64,000 nt of DNA from Nostoc sp. UHCC 0926 (GTDB lineage Bacteria > Cyanobacteriota > Cyanobacteriia > Cyanobacteriales > Nostocaceae), in NCBI RefSeq assembly GCF_028623165.1, contig NZ_CP117768.1:2356001-2420000 (forward strand), given 5' to 3'. Below are positions 51,115 through 60,477 of the stretch, piece after piece; positions within the stretch are counted from its first letter, which is position 1, and every line of letters begins with the position of its first letter. Position numbers and translations under genes: made by a program. The notes below the pieces were generated by a model. It made no database searches and was not told the DNA's origin. It worked only from the letters and a program-made list of their open reading frames with translations.

Positions 51115-52257
51115 TTACCTTGTTAACGCGATCGCTGCATTCTGTCCCCCAAAGCCAAAACTTAAACATAATACCTGCCTAACTTTACTTAGACGGGCTG
51201 CTGTAACCACATCTAAATCAAACTCTGGCTGCTGCAATCCTACATTAGGTGGTAAAATTTGATGCTTTAATGCCATGAGAGAAAAAGCTACACCTAAGGC
51301 TCCAGATGCTCCTAGTGTATGACCTGAGCTTCCCTTGGTGGAACTAACTGCTACGCCTTGGGGAAACAAACGCTGGATTACCATGCTCTCTATGCGGTCA
51401 TTTAGCTGGGTAGCTGTGCCATGAGCATGAATATAATCAATATCGGCTGGTGAGAGACAACTACGTTCTAGACATTGTTTGATGGCAGCGATCGCATTTT
51501 TCCCTTGAGGTTCTGGTGAATTGGTATGATATGCATCGTTGGTTAAACCAAAACCGAGAATTTCACCATACACTTTTGCTTGCCGCTGTTTTGCCAACTC
51601 TGCTGATTCCAAGACAAACACAGCTGCACCTTCGCCCAAAACTAAACCTTCCCGATGCAAATCAAAGGGATAAGCGCCAGTTTTCGCCAAAGCACCCATC
51701 TGCTGAAACCCAGCTAAAGTTAAACGTGTAATCGGCGCTTCCACTGCGCCAGCTAGAGCCTGTTGACATTGCCCAGTTTGGATCAGCAAAGCTGCTTGGG
51801 CAATAGACCAAATTCCAGTTGCACAAGCTGCCATCGGTGCCAAAACTATCCCAGATGCACCGATTTGTCTTGCAGCTGCGATCGCATTCATGTGAGGTAA
51901 TGTATCTAGCCAATTTCCAAAAGAGGACACGGCGAAGCCCGTGTCCTCATACATTTGCCGCGCCAGCATCTCCCAAGACGCTTGATAAGAGCGACTCGAT
52001 CCAATGACTACAGCACAATCAGCTAAAGGTGAAACTAACTCAGCATCTTGCAAAGCAGAAGCAACAACCATCTGAGTTAACATTGGCAACTCAGATGGTT
52101 GTTGAGCAATCAAACCTAGAGGAAGTGGTGTAATTTCTGGAAATGGTTGATGCAACCGAATTCCAGATTTACCTGCTAGCAAATTTCGCCAACTATCCTC
52201 TAAGCTTCCACCCAAGGCAGAAATTAAACCAATACCAGTTACACAAACCTTAACCAA
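51115..52257 (-). CDS. Beta-ketoacyl-ACP synthase family protein
   Basis: A 380-residue condensing enzyme. The catalytic Cys is in APMAACATGIWS, and the two His in YIHAHGTATQLND and GSSGHTLGASGALG, so the Cys-His-His set is complete. The final motif is LCLSFGFGGQNAAIAL. It could extend fatty acids or act in a special lipid pathway; it lacks any ACP or reductase neighbour. The start is a TTG: no ATG is in frame before the conserved VKVCVTGIGLISALG, and a GATGAGG-type repeat lies directly upstream. Residues MYEDTGFAVSSFGNW include a palindromic insert (51923-51948). It is shorter than FabF (about 410). Confidence 0.85.
   Translation of the reverse strand: MVKVCVTGIGLISALGGSLEDSWRNLLAGKSGIRLHQPFPEITPLPLGLIAQQPSELPMLTQMVVASALQDAELVSPLADCAVVIGSSRSYQASWEMLARQMYEDTGFAVSSFGNWLDTLPHMNAIAAARQIGASGIVLAPMAACATGIWSIAQAALLIQTGQCQQALAGAVEAPITRLTLAGFQQMGALAKTGAYPFDLHREGLVLGEGAAVFVLESAELAKQRQAKVYGEILGFGLTNDAYHTNSPEPQGKNAIAAIKQCLERSCLSPADIDYIHAHGTATQLNDRIESMVIQRLFPQGVAVSSTKGSSGHTLGASGALGVAFSLMALKHQILPPNVGLQQPEFDLDVVTAARLSKVRQVLCLSFGFGGQNAAIALTR
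51923..51948. repeat. 26-bp palindrome carried in frame in the ketoacyl synthase gene
   Basis: Arms GAGGACACGG and CCGTGTCCTC with a six-base centre. It encodes EDTGFAVSS on the minus strand in a loop of the protein and keeps the frame. Confidence 0.75.
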
Positions 52258-52437
52258 TTTGAATTTTGGGATGAGGAGGATGAGGGAGATATGGGGGATG
52301 AGGAAACGTAATTATCAATCCACTTGTCCGGAAATTAGGTTTTGATTCTCGATTTATAACCCTTCGAGATTTAATTCGCGGATATGTCTAATAAACTTCC
52401 TCATCTCCCCCATCTCGCCCATCTCCCCCTGTTCCTC
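52258..52437. repeat. GATGAGG/CCTCATC low-complexity repeats
   Basis: GATGAGGAGGATGAGGGAG units at 52269-52310 and CCTCATCTCCCCCATCTC at 52396-52434 are complementary and could pair. They fill the gap between the ketoacyl synthase and cyclophilin genes, both on the minus strand. Confidence 0.7.
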
Positions 52438-53238
52438 TTACTGCCCTGGTGTTTTCAGATTTTCAGCACCTTGGGTGACTTTAGCAGATTCAATGCGATC
52501 GCCTTGCTGAATTTTGTTCACTACATCGAAGCCTTGAGTGACATTGCCAAACACGGCGTAGTTACCATCCAAGAAGGCCAAATCTGCTAAAGCAAAGTAA
52601 AACTGAGCAGAAGCAGAGTCTGGTGGTTGCGATCGCGCCATTGCTACTGCACCCTGTTTATGGGCTAATACGACAGGTTGAGCAGTAGCATCAAATGGTT
52701 TATTGTAAATCGGAGTATCTGAACCTTTTGGTTTAACTTCTAAAGGTATATAGCGAGGATTTCCCGTTTTTGGGTCAATATAGCTACCGGTTCCCAGTCT
52801 ATCTGCTGGAAATTTCGGGTCTTTGCTTTGGGGATCGCCCCCTTGAACTACAAACGGTTGGGGTTCGCGCACAACTCGATGGAAAGCTAAACCATCGTAA
52901 ACACGCTTTTGCACTAAATCTACGAAGTTGCCAGCTGTAATGGGGGCATCAGTGCCGTCTACTTCGATAGTAATCGGCGAACCTTTAACCGTGAGCACCA
53001 CAGTAGCCTTGCCTTCGAGCCGTGGTAAATCTGTGATTCCAGGAATACTCTCACTACTAGTTTGAGATACAGATGTTGCTTCAGTAGTCGTCTTGGTGCT
53101 TGCCTGGCTTGTAGCCGAGGTAGGTGTCGAGCTTGGAGAAGACGTATTAGAAGCTACTTGCTGTGTGGAACATCCTCCCAACATCAAAGCACTGATGATC
53201 ACAAGAGAAAGCAAAAATTGTGAAATTTTTAACCGCAT
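52438..53238 (-). CDS. Cyclophilin-type peptidyl-prolyl isomerase, lipoprotein
   Basis: A 266-residue isomerase that should assist folding outside the cytoplasm. The signal peptide has a lipobox LGGC with Cys23, so it is likely a lipoprotein. After a Ser/Thr-rich spacer (about 24-70), the domain has [58 protein letters not shown] and [20 protein letters not shown]. The cyclophilin Phe-Phe and Arg core (FHR, QFYFA) is present. Start ATG at 53236-53238. Cyanobacterial lipoprotein cyclophilins of this kind are in the periplasm or thylakoid lumen side. It is separated from ycf4 by low-complexity repeats. Confidence 0.9.
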   Translation of the reverse strand: MRLKISQFLLSLVIISALMLGGCSTQQVASNTSSPSSTPTSATSQASTKTTTEATSVSQTSSESIPGITDLPRLEGKATVVLTVKGSPITIEVDGTDAPITAGNFVDLVQKRVYDGLAFHRVVREPQPFVVQGGDPQSKDPKFPADRLGTGSYIDPKTGNPRYIPLEVKPKGSDTPIYNKPFDATAQPVVLAHKQGAVAMARSQPPDSASAQFYFALADLAFLDGNYAVFGNVTQGFDVVNKIQQGDRIESAKVTQGAENLKTPGQ

Positions 53239-53277
53239 TGCCAGTTACTGATTCAACCACAGTATCTTATCCTTTCC

Positions 53278-53450
53278 AGGGGGATTGGGCACTGGGCATT
53301 GGGCATTGGGCATTGGGCATTGTAAAAATTCTTGGTTTATCCGCTTCTTTCCCAGTTTATCCTCCTTGTCCTCCTTGTCCGCACTCCCCAATCCGCATTC
53401 TCCAATCCGCAATGCCCCATGCCCCATTCCCCATTCCCAATGCCCAATTA
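53278..53450. repeat. ATTGGGC heptamers and complementary CCCCATTCCCC units
   Basis: Several consecutive ATTGGGC units (53284-53320) and, after a spacer, CCCCATGCCCCATTCCCC strings (53400-53445) that are complementary in character. The block fills the gap between ycf4 and the cyclophilin gene. Confidence 0.8.
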
Positions 53451-53451
53451 A

Positions 53452-54021
53452 TTAAAGTCCTTCTAGTGACACTCCCAAAAAGCGGGCTAACTTTGCGCCT
53501 TCTGTTTCCAGCTCTGTTAAAGATAACGGTTGTCCAACCCGTGTTAAGGGTATATCTCGCCGGCCCTTAATGCGTAGATAGAGAGCGCGAAGGGGATTAA
53601 GACCTTCTTTGACGGCTATTCGCACAGATTGTACATCTTCTATGCGGCTATCAATCTCAATTCGGCGGTTTTTGCCAGGAAATCCCCAACGGAAGATTTT
53701 GATTGTGCCAGTTTCCTGATTAAATTCGTTATAACCGCCACCTACATCCAATAAAATCACTAGCCACAAATATGTGGCTAATAGCAAGCCAGCAGTGCCG
53801 TATAATCCCATCACCAATCCTTGTGGGACAAATACCAGTTTAGTTGGATCGGAAACTATGAGTAAATTAACTTTTAAATAACTGGATATCCCAGCCAATA
53901 AAAAGCCGCTGGCTCCCAAGGTAACAATAGTTGCCCAGCAGTAGTTACTGAAGCGACGAGAACCGAGAACATTTTGATGCAGGAGGCGATCGCCTTTGTT
54001 AATCGTTGTTGATGCCATCAT
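53452..54021 (-). CDS. ycf4: Photosystem I assembly protein Ycf4
   Basis: A 189-residue Ycf4. Two membrane helices (WATIVTLGASGFLLAGISSY and GLVMGLYGTAGLLLATYLWL) are followed by a strand-rich cytoplasmic-side domain with GGGYNEFNQETGTIKIFRWG, FPGKNRRIEIDSRIEDVQSV and ALYLRIKGRRDIPLTRVGQP. Ycf4 acts in PSI assembly at the thylakoid membrane and is stimulatory rather than essential in cyanobacteria. The start is ATG-ATG at 54016-54021. Its neighbourhood is divergent from psbD over nearly 1 kb. Confidence 0.94.
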   Translation of the reverse strand: MMASTTINKGDRLLHQNVLGSRRFSNYCWATIVTLGASGFLLAGISSYLKVNLLIVSDPTKLVFVPQGLVMGLYGTAGLLLATYLWLVILLDVGGGYNEFNQETGTIKIFRWGFPGKNRRIEIDSRIEDVQSVRIAVKEGLNPLRALYLRIKGRRDIPLTRVGQPLSLTELETEGAKLARFLGVSLEGL

Positions 54022-54978
54022 TGAACTACCATTGCCCTTGAGATACTCGCTGTGACATACTCGTACACTGAATGCTCTTGCATAGAGTGGTGGCTCTCTG
54101 TGCCGATCTGGCTAATGCTTAAAAGGCACTGAAGCTCTGTCTTAAGTCCACGGGATACATTACCGCAGACTATGAATTTTTTACCCTGTACCCGACAAAT
54201 TTTACTGTCCTGGATGATGCTGGCTTACTTGCACTATGGGACAAACCACTTAGGCTATTTGTATTTAGTCAAGATGTGCCAACTTCCTTTTCCCTTGTCC
54301 AACGTTTCACATAGGTTTTCCAGAGGTGTATCAACGACCGGGGCGGCGAAGTAACCATCCACATTTTACCAAACATTGTTGACAAAAACTCAACTGCGCC
54401 CCTCCCTGTTCCTGCTACCCATATAATCCATATAATTTGTTAGGGCACGTTATATAATTTATTGACTCAGTGGCTGATAAAAATTCTTTCTCCCCTGCCC
54501 CCTGTCCCCCTGGTTCCTGAGCGCACTTGTACTGAGCGCAGCCGAAGTAGTCGAAGTATTGCCTCTTTTTGACATCTTGGGAATGAGTTGCCTACCTACG
54601 TCCATCTGCACTAAATTTTTTTACATTTCTGAGAAAACTTGTGTCAAATTGTAAAATTTCTGATATTCATATTATTTATAAGGTTCGCGTTTTATGCCTG
54701 ATTTGCTTCTGTGTATCAGGCAAAAACCCCGACTAGTGTGATAAGTTAAGAATCATTAAGTTACCACAAGCTAGATTACTAGCCGATGGTACGTGTAATG
54801 GCATAAAGAAAGAGAAATGCTGATTTCACTGGTCAGCAAATTCTCAGAATCTCAGTTGCTTTGACGCTGTTGAGATTGTCAAAAAAAAACGTTAATTCCT
54901 CACGCAGTCGGTTACATCGGCTCTCCGTACTGCTTTAGAAACGTTGCAATTTTAGTAAAAAAAGAGGATTTTAGTCCG
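54022..54978. other. Long leader region between ycf4 and psbD
   Basis: No supported gene. The last 300 bp before psbD are AT-rich and should carry its promoter and an untranslated leader; a GAGGA (about 54963-54967) lies 11 bases before the start codon. A STRR-like TCCCCCTGGTTCC string sits near 54500. The 54172-54354 frame is probably random. Confidence 0.45.
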
Positions 54979-56034
54979 ATGACCATCGCAGTTGGACGCG
55001 CCCCTAGTAGAGGGTGGTTTGACGTTCTAGACGACTGGCTCAAGCGCGATCGCTTTGTATTCGTAGGTTGGTCAGGGATACTATTATTCCCCTGCGCCTT
55101 CCTAGCACTAGGCGGTTGGCTGACCGGCACCACCTTCGTCACCTCTTGGTACACCCACGGATTAGCCTCCTCCTATCTAGAAGGTGCTAACTTCCTAACA
55201 GTGGCAGTATCCACCCCCGCCGACAGCATGGGACATTCCCTATTACTGTTGTGGGGACCAGAAGCCCAAGGCGACCTCACTCGTTGGTTCCAATTGGGTG
55301 GCTTGTGGCCATTCGTAGCTCTGCACGGAGCCTTTGGTTTGATTGGCTTCATGTTGCGGCAATTTGAAATTGCCCGTCTAGTAGGTATCCGTCCTTACAA
55401 CGCCCTCGCCTTCTCAGCTCCGATTGCGGTATTCGTCAGCGTATTTCTGATGTACCCCTTGGGACAATCTAGCTGGTTCTTTGCACCTAGCTTTGGCGTC
55501 GCGGCAATTTTCCGGTTCCTACTATTCCTGCAAGGCTTCCACAACTGGACACTCAACCCCTTCCACATGATGGGTGTTGCTGGGGTATTGGGTGGCGCTC
55601 TATTGTGCGCCATTCACGGAGCCACAGTGGAAAATACCTTGTTTGAAGACGGTGAAGCAGCTAACACCTTCCGCGCTTTCAATCCTACCCAGTCGGAAGA
55701 AACCTACTCAATGGTGACGGCAAACCGTTTCTGGTCACAGATTTTCGGTATTGCTTTCTCTAACAAGCGCTGGTTGCACTTCTTCATGTTGTTCGTGCCA
55801 GTCACAGGCTTGTGGATGAGCGCCGTCGGCATCGTCGGTTTAGCCCTCAACTTACGGGCTTATGATTTCGTTTCCCAAGAATTACGGGCGGCGGAAGACC
55901 CGGAGTTTGAAACCTTCTATACCAAAAACATTTTACTGAATGAGGGTATCCGCGCTTGGATGGCTCCTCAAGATCAACCCCACGAACAATTTGTATTCCC
56001 TGAGGAGGTATTACCACGTGGTAACGCTCTCTAA
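54979..56034 (+). CDS. psbD: Photosystem II D2 protein
   Basis: A 351-residue D2, one of the two reaction-centre proteins of PSII in thylakoid membranes. It starts [20 protein letters not shown] and has five membrane helices. Recognisable sites: the TyrD helix [20 protein letters not shown], the chlorophyll/iron-site histidines in [20 protein letters not shown] and [20 protein letters not shown], and the closing [20 protein letters not shown]. The stop overlaps the psbC start by 17 bp. The sequence is clean and highly conserved, with no signs of damage. Confidence 0.97.
   Translation: MTIAVGRAPSRGWFDVLDDWLKRDRFVFVGWSGILLFPCAFLALGGWLTGTTFVTSWYTHGLASSYLEGANFLTVAVSTPADSMGHSLLLLWGPEAQGDLTRWFQLGGLWPFVALHGAFGLIGFMLRQFEIARLVGIRPYNALAFSAPIAVFVSVFLMYPLGQSSWFFAPSFGVAAIFRFLLFLQGFHNWTLNPFHMMGVAGVLGGALLCAIHGATVENTLFEDGEAANTFRAFNPTQSEETYSMVTANRFWSQIFGIAFSNKRWLHFFMLFVPVTGLWMSAVGIVGLALNLRAYDFVSQELRAAEDPEFETFYTKNILLNEGIRAWMAPQDQPHEQFVFPEEVLPRGNAL
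56002..56020 (+). promoter_or_regulatory. Ribosome binding site and GTG start of psbC inside psbD
   Basis: GAGGAGG at 56002-56008 is 9 bases before the GTG at 56018-56020. Upstream reading frames in the psbC phase exist but no conserved residues, so the GTG is the start. Located in the psbD codons for PEEVLPRG. Confidence 0.85.
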
Positions 56035-57409
56035 TAGACCAAATATCTTAGGCGGCGCTGGACGCGACCTAGAATCCACTGGGTTTGCCTGGTGGTCTGG
56101 TAACGCACGTTTAATCAACCTATCTGGCAAACTACTGGGTGCTCACGTTGCCCACGCTGGTTTGATTGTATTCTGGGCTGGAGCGATGACCTTGTTTGAA
56201 GTCGCTCACTTCGTTCCTGAAAAGCCCATGTATGAGCAGGGCTTGATCCTGTTACCTCACCTGGCCACTCAGGGTTGGGGTGTTGGTGCTGGTGGTGAAG
56301 TCATCGACACCTTCCCCTACTTTGTTGTCGGTGTACTCCACCTAATTTCCTCAGCCGTCCTTGGCTTTGGCGGTATATATCATGCCGTCCGTGGTCCAGA
56401 AACCTTAGAAGAATACTCTTCTTTCTTTGGTTACGACTGGAAAGACAAGAACAAGATGACCAACATCATCGGGTTCCACCTGATTATTTTGGGATTCGGT
56501 GCGCTGCTGTTGGTAGCAAAAGCAATGTTCTTTGGTGGTTTGTATGACACCTGGGCACCAGGCGGTGGTGATGTTCGGATCATTACTAATCCAACACTGA
56601 ACCCAGCAGTTATCTTCGGTTATGTAATCAAGTCTCCCTTCGGTGGTGAAGGCTGGATTGTCAGCGTTGATAACTTGGAAGATGTGGTCGGCGGTCACAT
56701 CTGGATTGCCTTTATCTTAATTGCTGGCGGCATTTTTCACATTCTTACCAAGCCTTTTGCTTGGTCACGTCGGGCATCCATCTGGTCTGGTGAAGCTTAC
56801 CTCTCTTACAGTTTGGGCGCTCTCTCTTTGATGGGCTTCATTGCCTGCCTGTATGTTTGGTTTAACAACACCGTTTACCCCAGCGAATTTTACGGTCCTA
56901 CCGGTCCAGAAGCTTCTCAAGCTCAGGCTCTGACCTTCTTGATTCGTGACCAACGCTTGGGTGCTAACGTCGGTTCTGCCCAAGGCCCCACTGGTCTAGG
57001 TAAATACCTGATGCGCTCTCCAACTGGAGAAATCATCTTTGGTGGTGAAACCATGCGCTTCTGGGATTTCCGCGGCCCTTGGTTGGAGCCTCTACGTGGC
57101 CCCAATGGTCTTGACCTGGAAAAAATCAAGAACGATATTCAGCCTTGGCAAGCTCGTCGCGCTGCTGAATACATGACCCATGCTCCTCTGGGTTCTCTGA
57201 ACTCCGTGGGTGGTGTGGCTACCGAGATTAACTCCTTCAACTACGTATCTCCTCGCGCTTGGTTGGCAACTTCTCACTTCGTACTAGGATTCTTCTTCCT
57301 AGTTGGTCACTTGTGGCACGCTGGTCGCGCCCGGGCTGCTTCTGGTGGTTTTGAGAAAGGAATTAACCGTGATACTGAGCCAGTGATGTTCATGGACGAC
57401 CTAGATTAG
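56018..57409 (+). CDS. psbC: Photosystem II CP43 protein
   Basis: CP43 is the core antenna of PSII and helps hold the manganese cluster. From the GTG it has 463 residues: [20 protein letters not shown] at the start, six helices with chlorophyll-binding His ([71 protein letters not shown]), and the lumenal loop with [20 protein letters not shown], which includes the Glu and Arg that touch the Mn cluster. The end is [10 protein letters not shown]. It overlaps psbD by 17 bp and is co-transcribed with it. A terminator follows at 57453. Confidence 0.97.
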   Translation: MVTLSNRPNILGGAGRDLESTGFAWWSGNARLINLSGKLLGAHVAHAGLIVFWAGAMTLFEVAHFVPEKPMYEQGLILLPHLATQGWGVGAGGEVIDTFPYFVVGVLHLISSAVLGFGGIYHAVRGPETLEEYSSFFGYDWKDKNKMTNIIGFHLIILGFGALLLVAKAMFFGGLYDTWAPGGGDVRIITNPTLNPAVIFGYVIKSPFGGEGWIVSVDNLEDVVGGHIWIAFILIAGGIFHILTKPFAWSRRASIWSGEAYLSYSLGALSLMGFIACLYVWFNNTVYPSEFYGPTGPEASQAQALTFLIRDQRLGANVGSAQGPTGLGKYLMRSPTGEIIFGGETMRFWDFRGPWLEPLRGPNGLDLEKIKNDIQPWQARRAAEYMTHAPLGSLNSVGGVATEINSFNYVSPRAWLATSHFVLGFFFLVGHLWHAGRARAASGGFEKGINRDTEPVMFMDDLD

Positions 57410-57452
57410 GTTGTAAAGTTTATCTAATCACTGATAATTAAATAGTTTAGAG

Positions 57453-57482
57453 GCTCTTGCATAAAAGCAAGGGCTTTTTTTA
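57453..57482 (+). terminator. Rho-independent terminator after psbC
   Basis: Stem GCTCTTGC and GCAAGGGC (with one G-T pair) around ATAAAA, followed by seven T. It is 44 bp after the psbC stop. Confidence 0.85.
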
Positions 57483-57710
57483 TAGGAATAATTAGTAATC
57501 TATTGATTAACTGAGCGACTTACCAAGATAATTAATAATGAGCAATACCTTTGCCAATTTACGAGCTTTGATATAGAATAAACGTAAAATTTTACAAGCT
57601 TGTTTTTGCCAGATGGCAAAAAACCAATAAAATCCTATATGGTTTGTGTGGAAGTAATTTTGACTGTCGTATACGTATGGACTGGGGTTTGAAGTTTTGC
57701 CTAATAATTA

Positions 57711-57833
57711 ATACCAATTCTGTATGAAGATGCGCCAAACTACATGAGGAACGAACCGCAAAGACCGCAAAGGACACAAAGAAAGAAATAAGAAGCCAAG
57801 AAAATTTGGCGCAGCCTCACAAAGAAATGGTAT
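57711..57833. mobile_element. 123-bp MITE-like element
   Basis: Long imperfect terminal inverted repeats of about 29 bp, beginning ATACCAATTCTGTATGAAG and, at the other end, the complement of ATACCATTTCTTTGTGAGG; both arms end TGCGCCAAA. The centre has ACCGCAAAGACCGCAAAGGA, similar to the inside of the 19600 element. No gene inside. It lies in the gap between psbC and the glycine-rich gene. Confidence 0.8.
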
Positions 57834-57963
57834 AAGCATGGTCTTATGTTGGGCTATTTCGGCAAAAGCTAAATTACCTTTATTTTTGGCAAAGTATTGA
57901 TGAGCGATTCCAATTTTAATGAGCAAACTGACCATACTAATCTGAATTTGGAGGATTTTGATT

Positions 57964-59490
57964 ATGCCTAGACTTACGGTTCCACCCAATTTCACAGGCA
58001 CTGCTGGTGACGACACTTTAATTGGGGAAGATTTAAATAAATTTCCCGCAATTGGGATTGATATTTTAACTGGAGGTTTCATTTATACAGGTTTGGGAAA
58101 GGACACCATTAAAGGCAACGGCACTGGCGGTAAAGGGGCTGATGGTGTTATCGGTAAAAACGTCGATGGCAGCAAAGGCAGTGCTGGAATCGGCATCAGC
58201 AATAATGGCAATCTGAATGCTGGGCCCTGCGACGACGTTATCATTAGCAAAGGTATTGGGGGTCGTGGAGGCGACGGCGCAAGTGATTTTGATGAATATT
58301 TTGGCTCTGCTGGCGGCGGTGGCAGTACAGGGACTGGCATCAGTAACAGTGGCATCCTTAATACTGGGTTGGGCAATGATACTATCATCAGCAATGGCAT
58401 TGGCAGCAACGGCGGTGACGGCGGCGGCGCATTCGGCGTTGGCGGCAAAGGTGGATTTGGGACTGGCATCAGCAACAGTGGCAAACTGAATACTGAGTTG
58501 GGCAATGACATTATCACTGGCACTGGTCAGGGCGGCACTGCTGGTGAAGGTCGCATCGGCGTCGATGGTGGTACTGGAACAGGCATCAGTAACAGTGGCA
58601 ACCTGAATACTGGGTTGGGCAATGACACGATTGCTGGCACTGGTCAGGGCGGCACTGGTGGTCTGGCTCGCTTTGGCGGCAACGGCGGATTTGGGATAGG
58701 TATCAGCAACACTGGGCAACTGGATACCGGAGACGGAAATGACATGATCGCTGGCATCGGTATCGACGGCGGCGGCGGATTTGGGCTTGGGCCTGGCTCT
58801 GACGGTCCAGGGACTGGTATCAGCAATAATGGCAATCTCAATACTGGGGCCGGAAATGACACAATCACTGGCACTGGCACTGGTGGTGAGGCTGCCGTCT
58901 ACGGCGACAGCGGATTTGGGATAGGTATCTCTAACGACGGAGTAATTGATACTGGGAATGGTGGTGACATTCTTACCGGACAGGCTACAGCAGAAATTGG
59001 TGGTACTGCCTATGGCATCTATGGAAAAGGAACTATCAAGACTGGCGATGGCAATGATAAAATTACAGCCACCAGTACCATCGATGGAGTTCAACTACCA
59101 GAAATTGGTAGTACTGCCTATGGCATCTATGGAAAAGGAACTATTAAGACTGGCGATGGCAATGATAAAATTACATCCACCAGTACCATCGATGGAGTTC
59201 AACAAAAAGTTACTATTGGTGGCGGTATCAACATTGATCTAGGTACTGGAAATGACTACTTCAAAGGGTTTGGTACTGGGACTGTGGATGGTGGAAAAGG
59301 TTTTGACACCTTAGACCTGAGTGCTTTCAATCGCTCTGAACTCACTTTTTCTGGTGTAATTTCGGGCAATGCCCTAAACCCAGCTAACATCAGCTTCAAT
59401 AACAATAAAAATGTTATTACACTGTCCACAACAGGCTTTGAGAATTTTATTTTTGCAGATGGCTCTTTATGCTACAGCACTTTGGTCTGA
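57964..59490 (+). CDS. Glycine-rich repeat protein with RTX-like GND motifs
   Basis: A 508-residue protein from the ATG at 57964, which has GGAGG nine bases upstream. It starts with LTVPPNFTGTAGDDTLIGED, a typical RTX-like opener, and then has about eight cassettes of 30-35 residues: GTGISNSGNLNTGLGNDTI followed by a Gly-rich spacer such as GTGQGGTGGLA. The GNDxI parts resemble calcium-binding RTX nonapeptides. Two longer repeats near the end (TAYGIYGKGTIKTGDGNDKI) are almost identical. The C-terminus LDLSAFNRSELTFSG and FENFIFADGS resembles ends of secreted RTX proteins. Likely secreted or surface-exposed, without a Sec signal; the exporter is unknown. Confidence 0.8.
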   Translation: MPRLTVPPNFTGTAGDDTLIGEDLNKFPAIGIDILTGGFIYTGLGKDTIKGNGTGGKGADGVIGKNVDGSKGSAGIGISNNGNLNAGPCDDVIISKGIGGRGGDGASDFDEYFGSAGGGGSTGTGISNSGILNTGLGNDTIISNGIGSNGGDGGGAFGVGGKGGFGTGISNSGKLNTELGNDIITGTGQGGTAGEGRIGVDGGTGTGISNSGNLNTGLGNDTIAGTGQGGTGGLARFGGNGGFGIGISNTGQLDTGDGNDMIAGIGIDGGGGFGLGPGSDGPGTGISNNGNLNTGAGNDTITGTGTGGEAAVYGDSGFGIGISNDGVIDTGNGGDILTGQATAEIGGTAYGIYGKGTIKTGDGNDKITATSTIDGVQLPEIGSTAYGIYGKGTIKTGDGNDKITSTSTIDGVQQKVTIGGGINIDLGTGNDYFKGFGTGTVDGGKGFDTLDLSAFNRSELTFSGVISGNALNPANISFNNNKNVITLSTTGFENFIFADGSLCYSTLV

Positions 59491-59542
59491 AACTAAAATT
59501 ACAACAATCTCACGAAAAATAATTACAAATTACGAATTAATA

Positions 59543-60379
59543 TCAACTTGCTCCCACATTCATTGCTGCTAAAAAAGCCTTCTGGCTCACATCTCTGTAA
59601 ACTGTATTTAAATACTTCATTACCACATCACTCGAAGTTGAATTTACTGCATTTTCCTCTTCCTTCGCTAGGGGGATTGCTCCTAATACATCTAATACCA
59701 TCTCGCTAGTGGACGGCGCAATCACTACTAATGATGACTCTAGTGGCTCATTGTATTGCCAGAAAGAATCAATTTTTACCAAGTATTTGTTATTAGGAAT
59801 TGACTGTTGAATATCGGGCGTTTCTGTGGTATTAGGTTTAATCTTGGCACTACGTAATTGACGTAAATCGCTGATAATTTGCTCTTTGGTGCGTCCACGC
59901 AATTGAAATAGTACAAAAGGGTCTTCACTGAAGCGATCGCCTAACTGATAGTACAGCGCACCAATATGTTTACAGGGATTTGCTTTATCAGGACAAGAGC
60001 ATTTACTCTGGACATCAGCAAGGGTAAAAGGAAATATCGAAAGACCATTAGCCGTGAAGACTTCTTCGATATTTTGTGGCATTTCTCCTGCTAGTAATTT
60101 GGCAGCAAAAATTGCCCTTTGAGACATGGTTTCAATTACATAACCCCACTGTTCATCGCTAAAAGGTTCAAGGGAAAGGGAAACTTTATAAGGTTCTACT
60201 TCACTACCTTGCACCCTAGCTAATACTTTTGCACCTTTAAATTCAATGCTGAGAACATTTCCTTGACGAGCATAATTTCTCGCACGTTCTAAACGCTTTT
60301 TAAAACGATAGGAATCTAACAAATCTAGCCATTGTTGTGACCACCATTCTCGGCTTGCTTGTAATGTGTAATTAGTCAT
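59543..60379 (-). CDS. SWIM zinc-finger protein, partner of the SNF2 helicase
   Basis: A 278-residue protein. The SWIM motif is CSCPDKANPCKHIGALYY (Cys-x-Cys then Cys-x-His), which binds one zinc. It is preceded by RARNYARQGNVLSIEFKGAK and VLARVQGSEVEPYKVSLSLE, the usual domain start, and followed by RLRQLRSAKIKPN-type helices. SWIM proteins next to SNF2 helicase genes are a common bacterial pair and are thought to act together on DNA or chromatin-like complexes. It is 98 bp downstream of the helicase gene on the same strand. Confidence 0.88.
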   Translation of the reverse strand: MTNYTLQASREWWSQQWLDLLDSYRFKKRLERARNYARQGNVLSIEFKGAKVLARVQGSEVEPYKVSLSLEPFSDEQWGYVIETMSQRAIFAAKLLAGEMPQNIEEVFTANGLSIFPFTLADVQSKCSCPDKANPCKHIGALYYQLGDRFSEDPFVLFQLRGRTKEQIISDLRQLRSAKIKPNTTETPDIQQSIPNNKYLVKIDSFWQYNEPLESSLVVIAPSTSEMVLDVLGAIPLAKEEENAVNSTSSDVVMKYLNTVYRDVSQKAFLAAMNVGAS

Positions 60380-60477
60380 AATTAATTTAAAAAATTAGTA
60401 GTGTGCCGCACTAGTTTTAAGGGTTTGTAGTGAGCGCTTTAGCGCTCAAATCAAGGACTAAAGTCCTTACTACAAAC

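Noticed and set aside
54172..54354. 60-codon frame upstream of psbD
   Set aside because: Random composition, no start signal, lies in the long leader region.
55940..56017. Longer start for psbC at 55940
   Set aside because: The added residues overlap psbD out of frame and are not conserved; the GTG at 56018 has the ribosome binding site.
58066..59094. Long minus-strand open frame of 342 codons opposite the glycine-rich gene
   Set aside because: It is a shadow produced by the GGN-rich codon pattern of the real gene; its Ser/Ala/Thr composition is low-complexity and it lacks a start signal.
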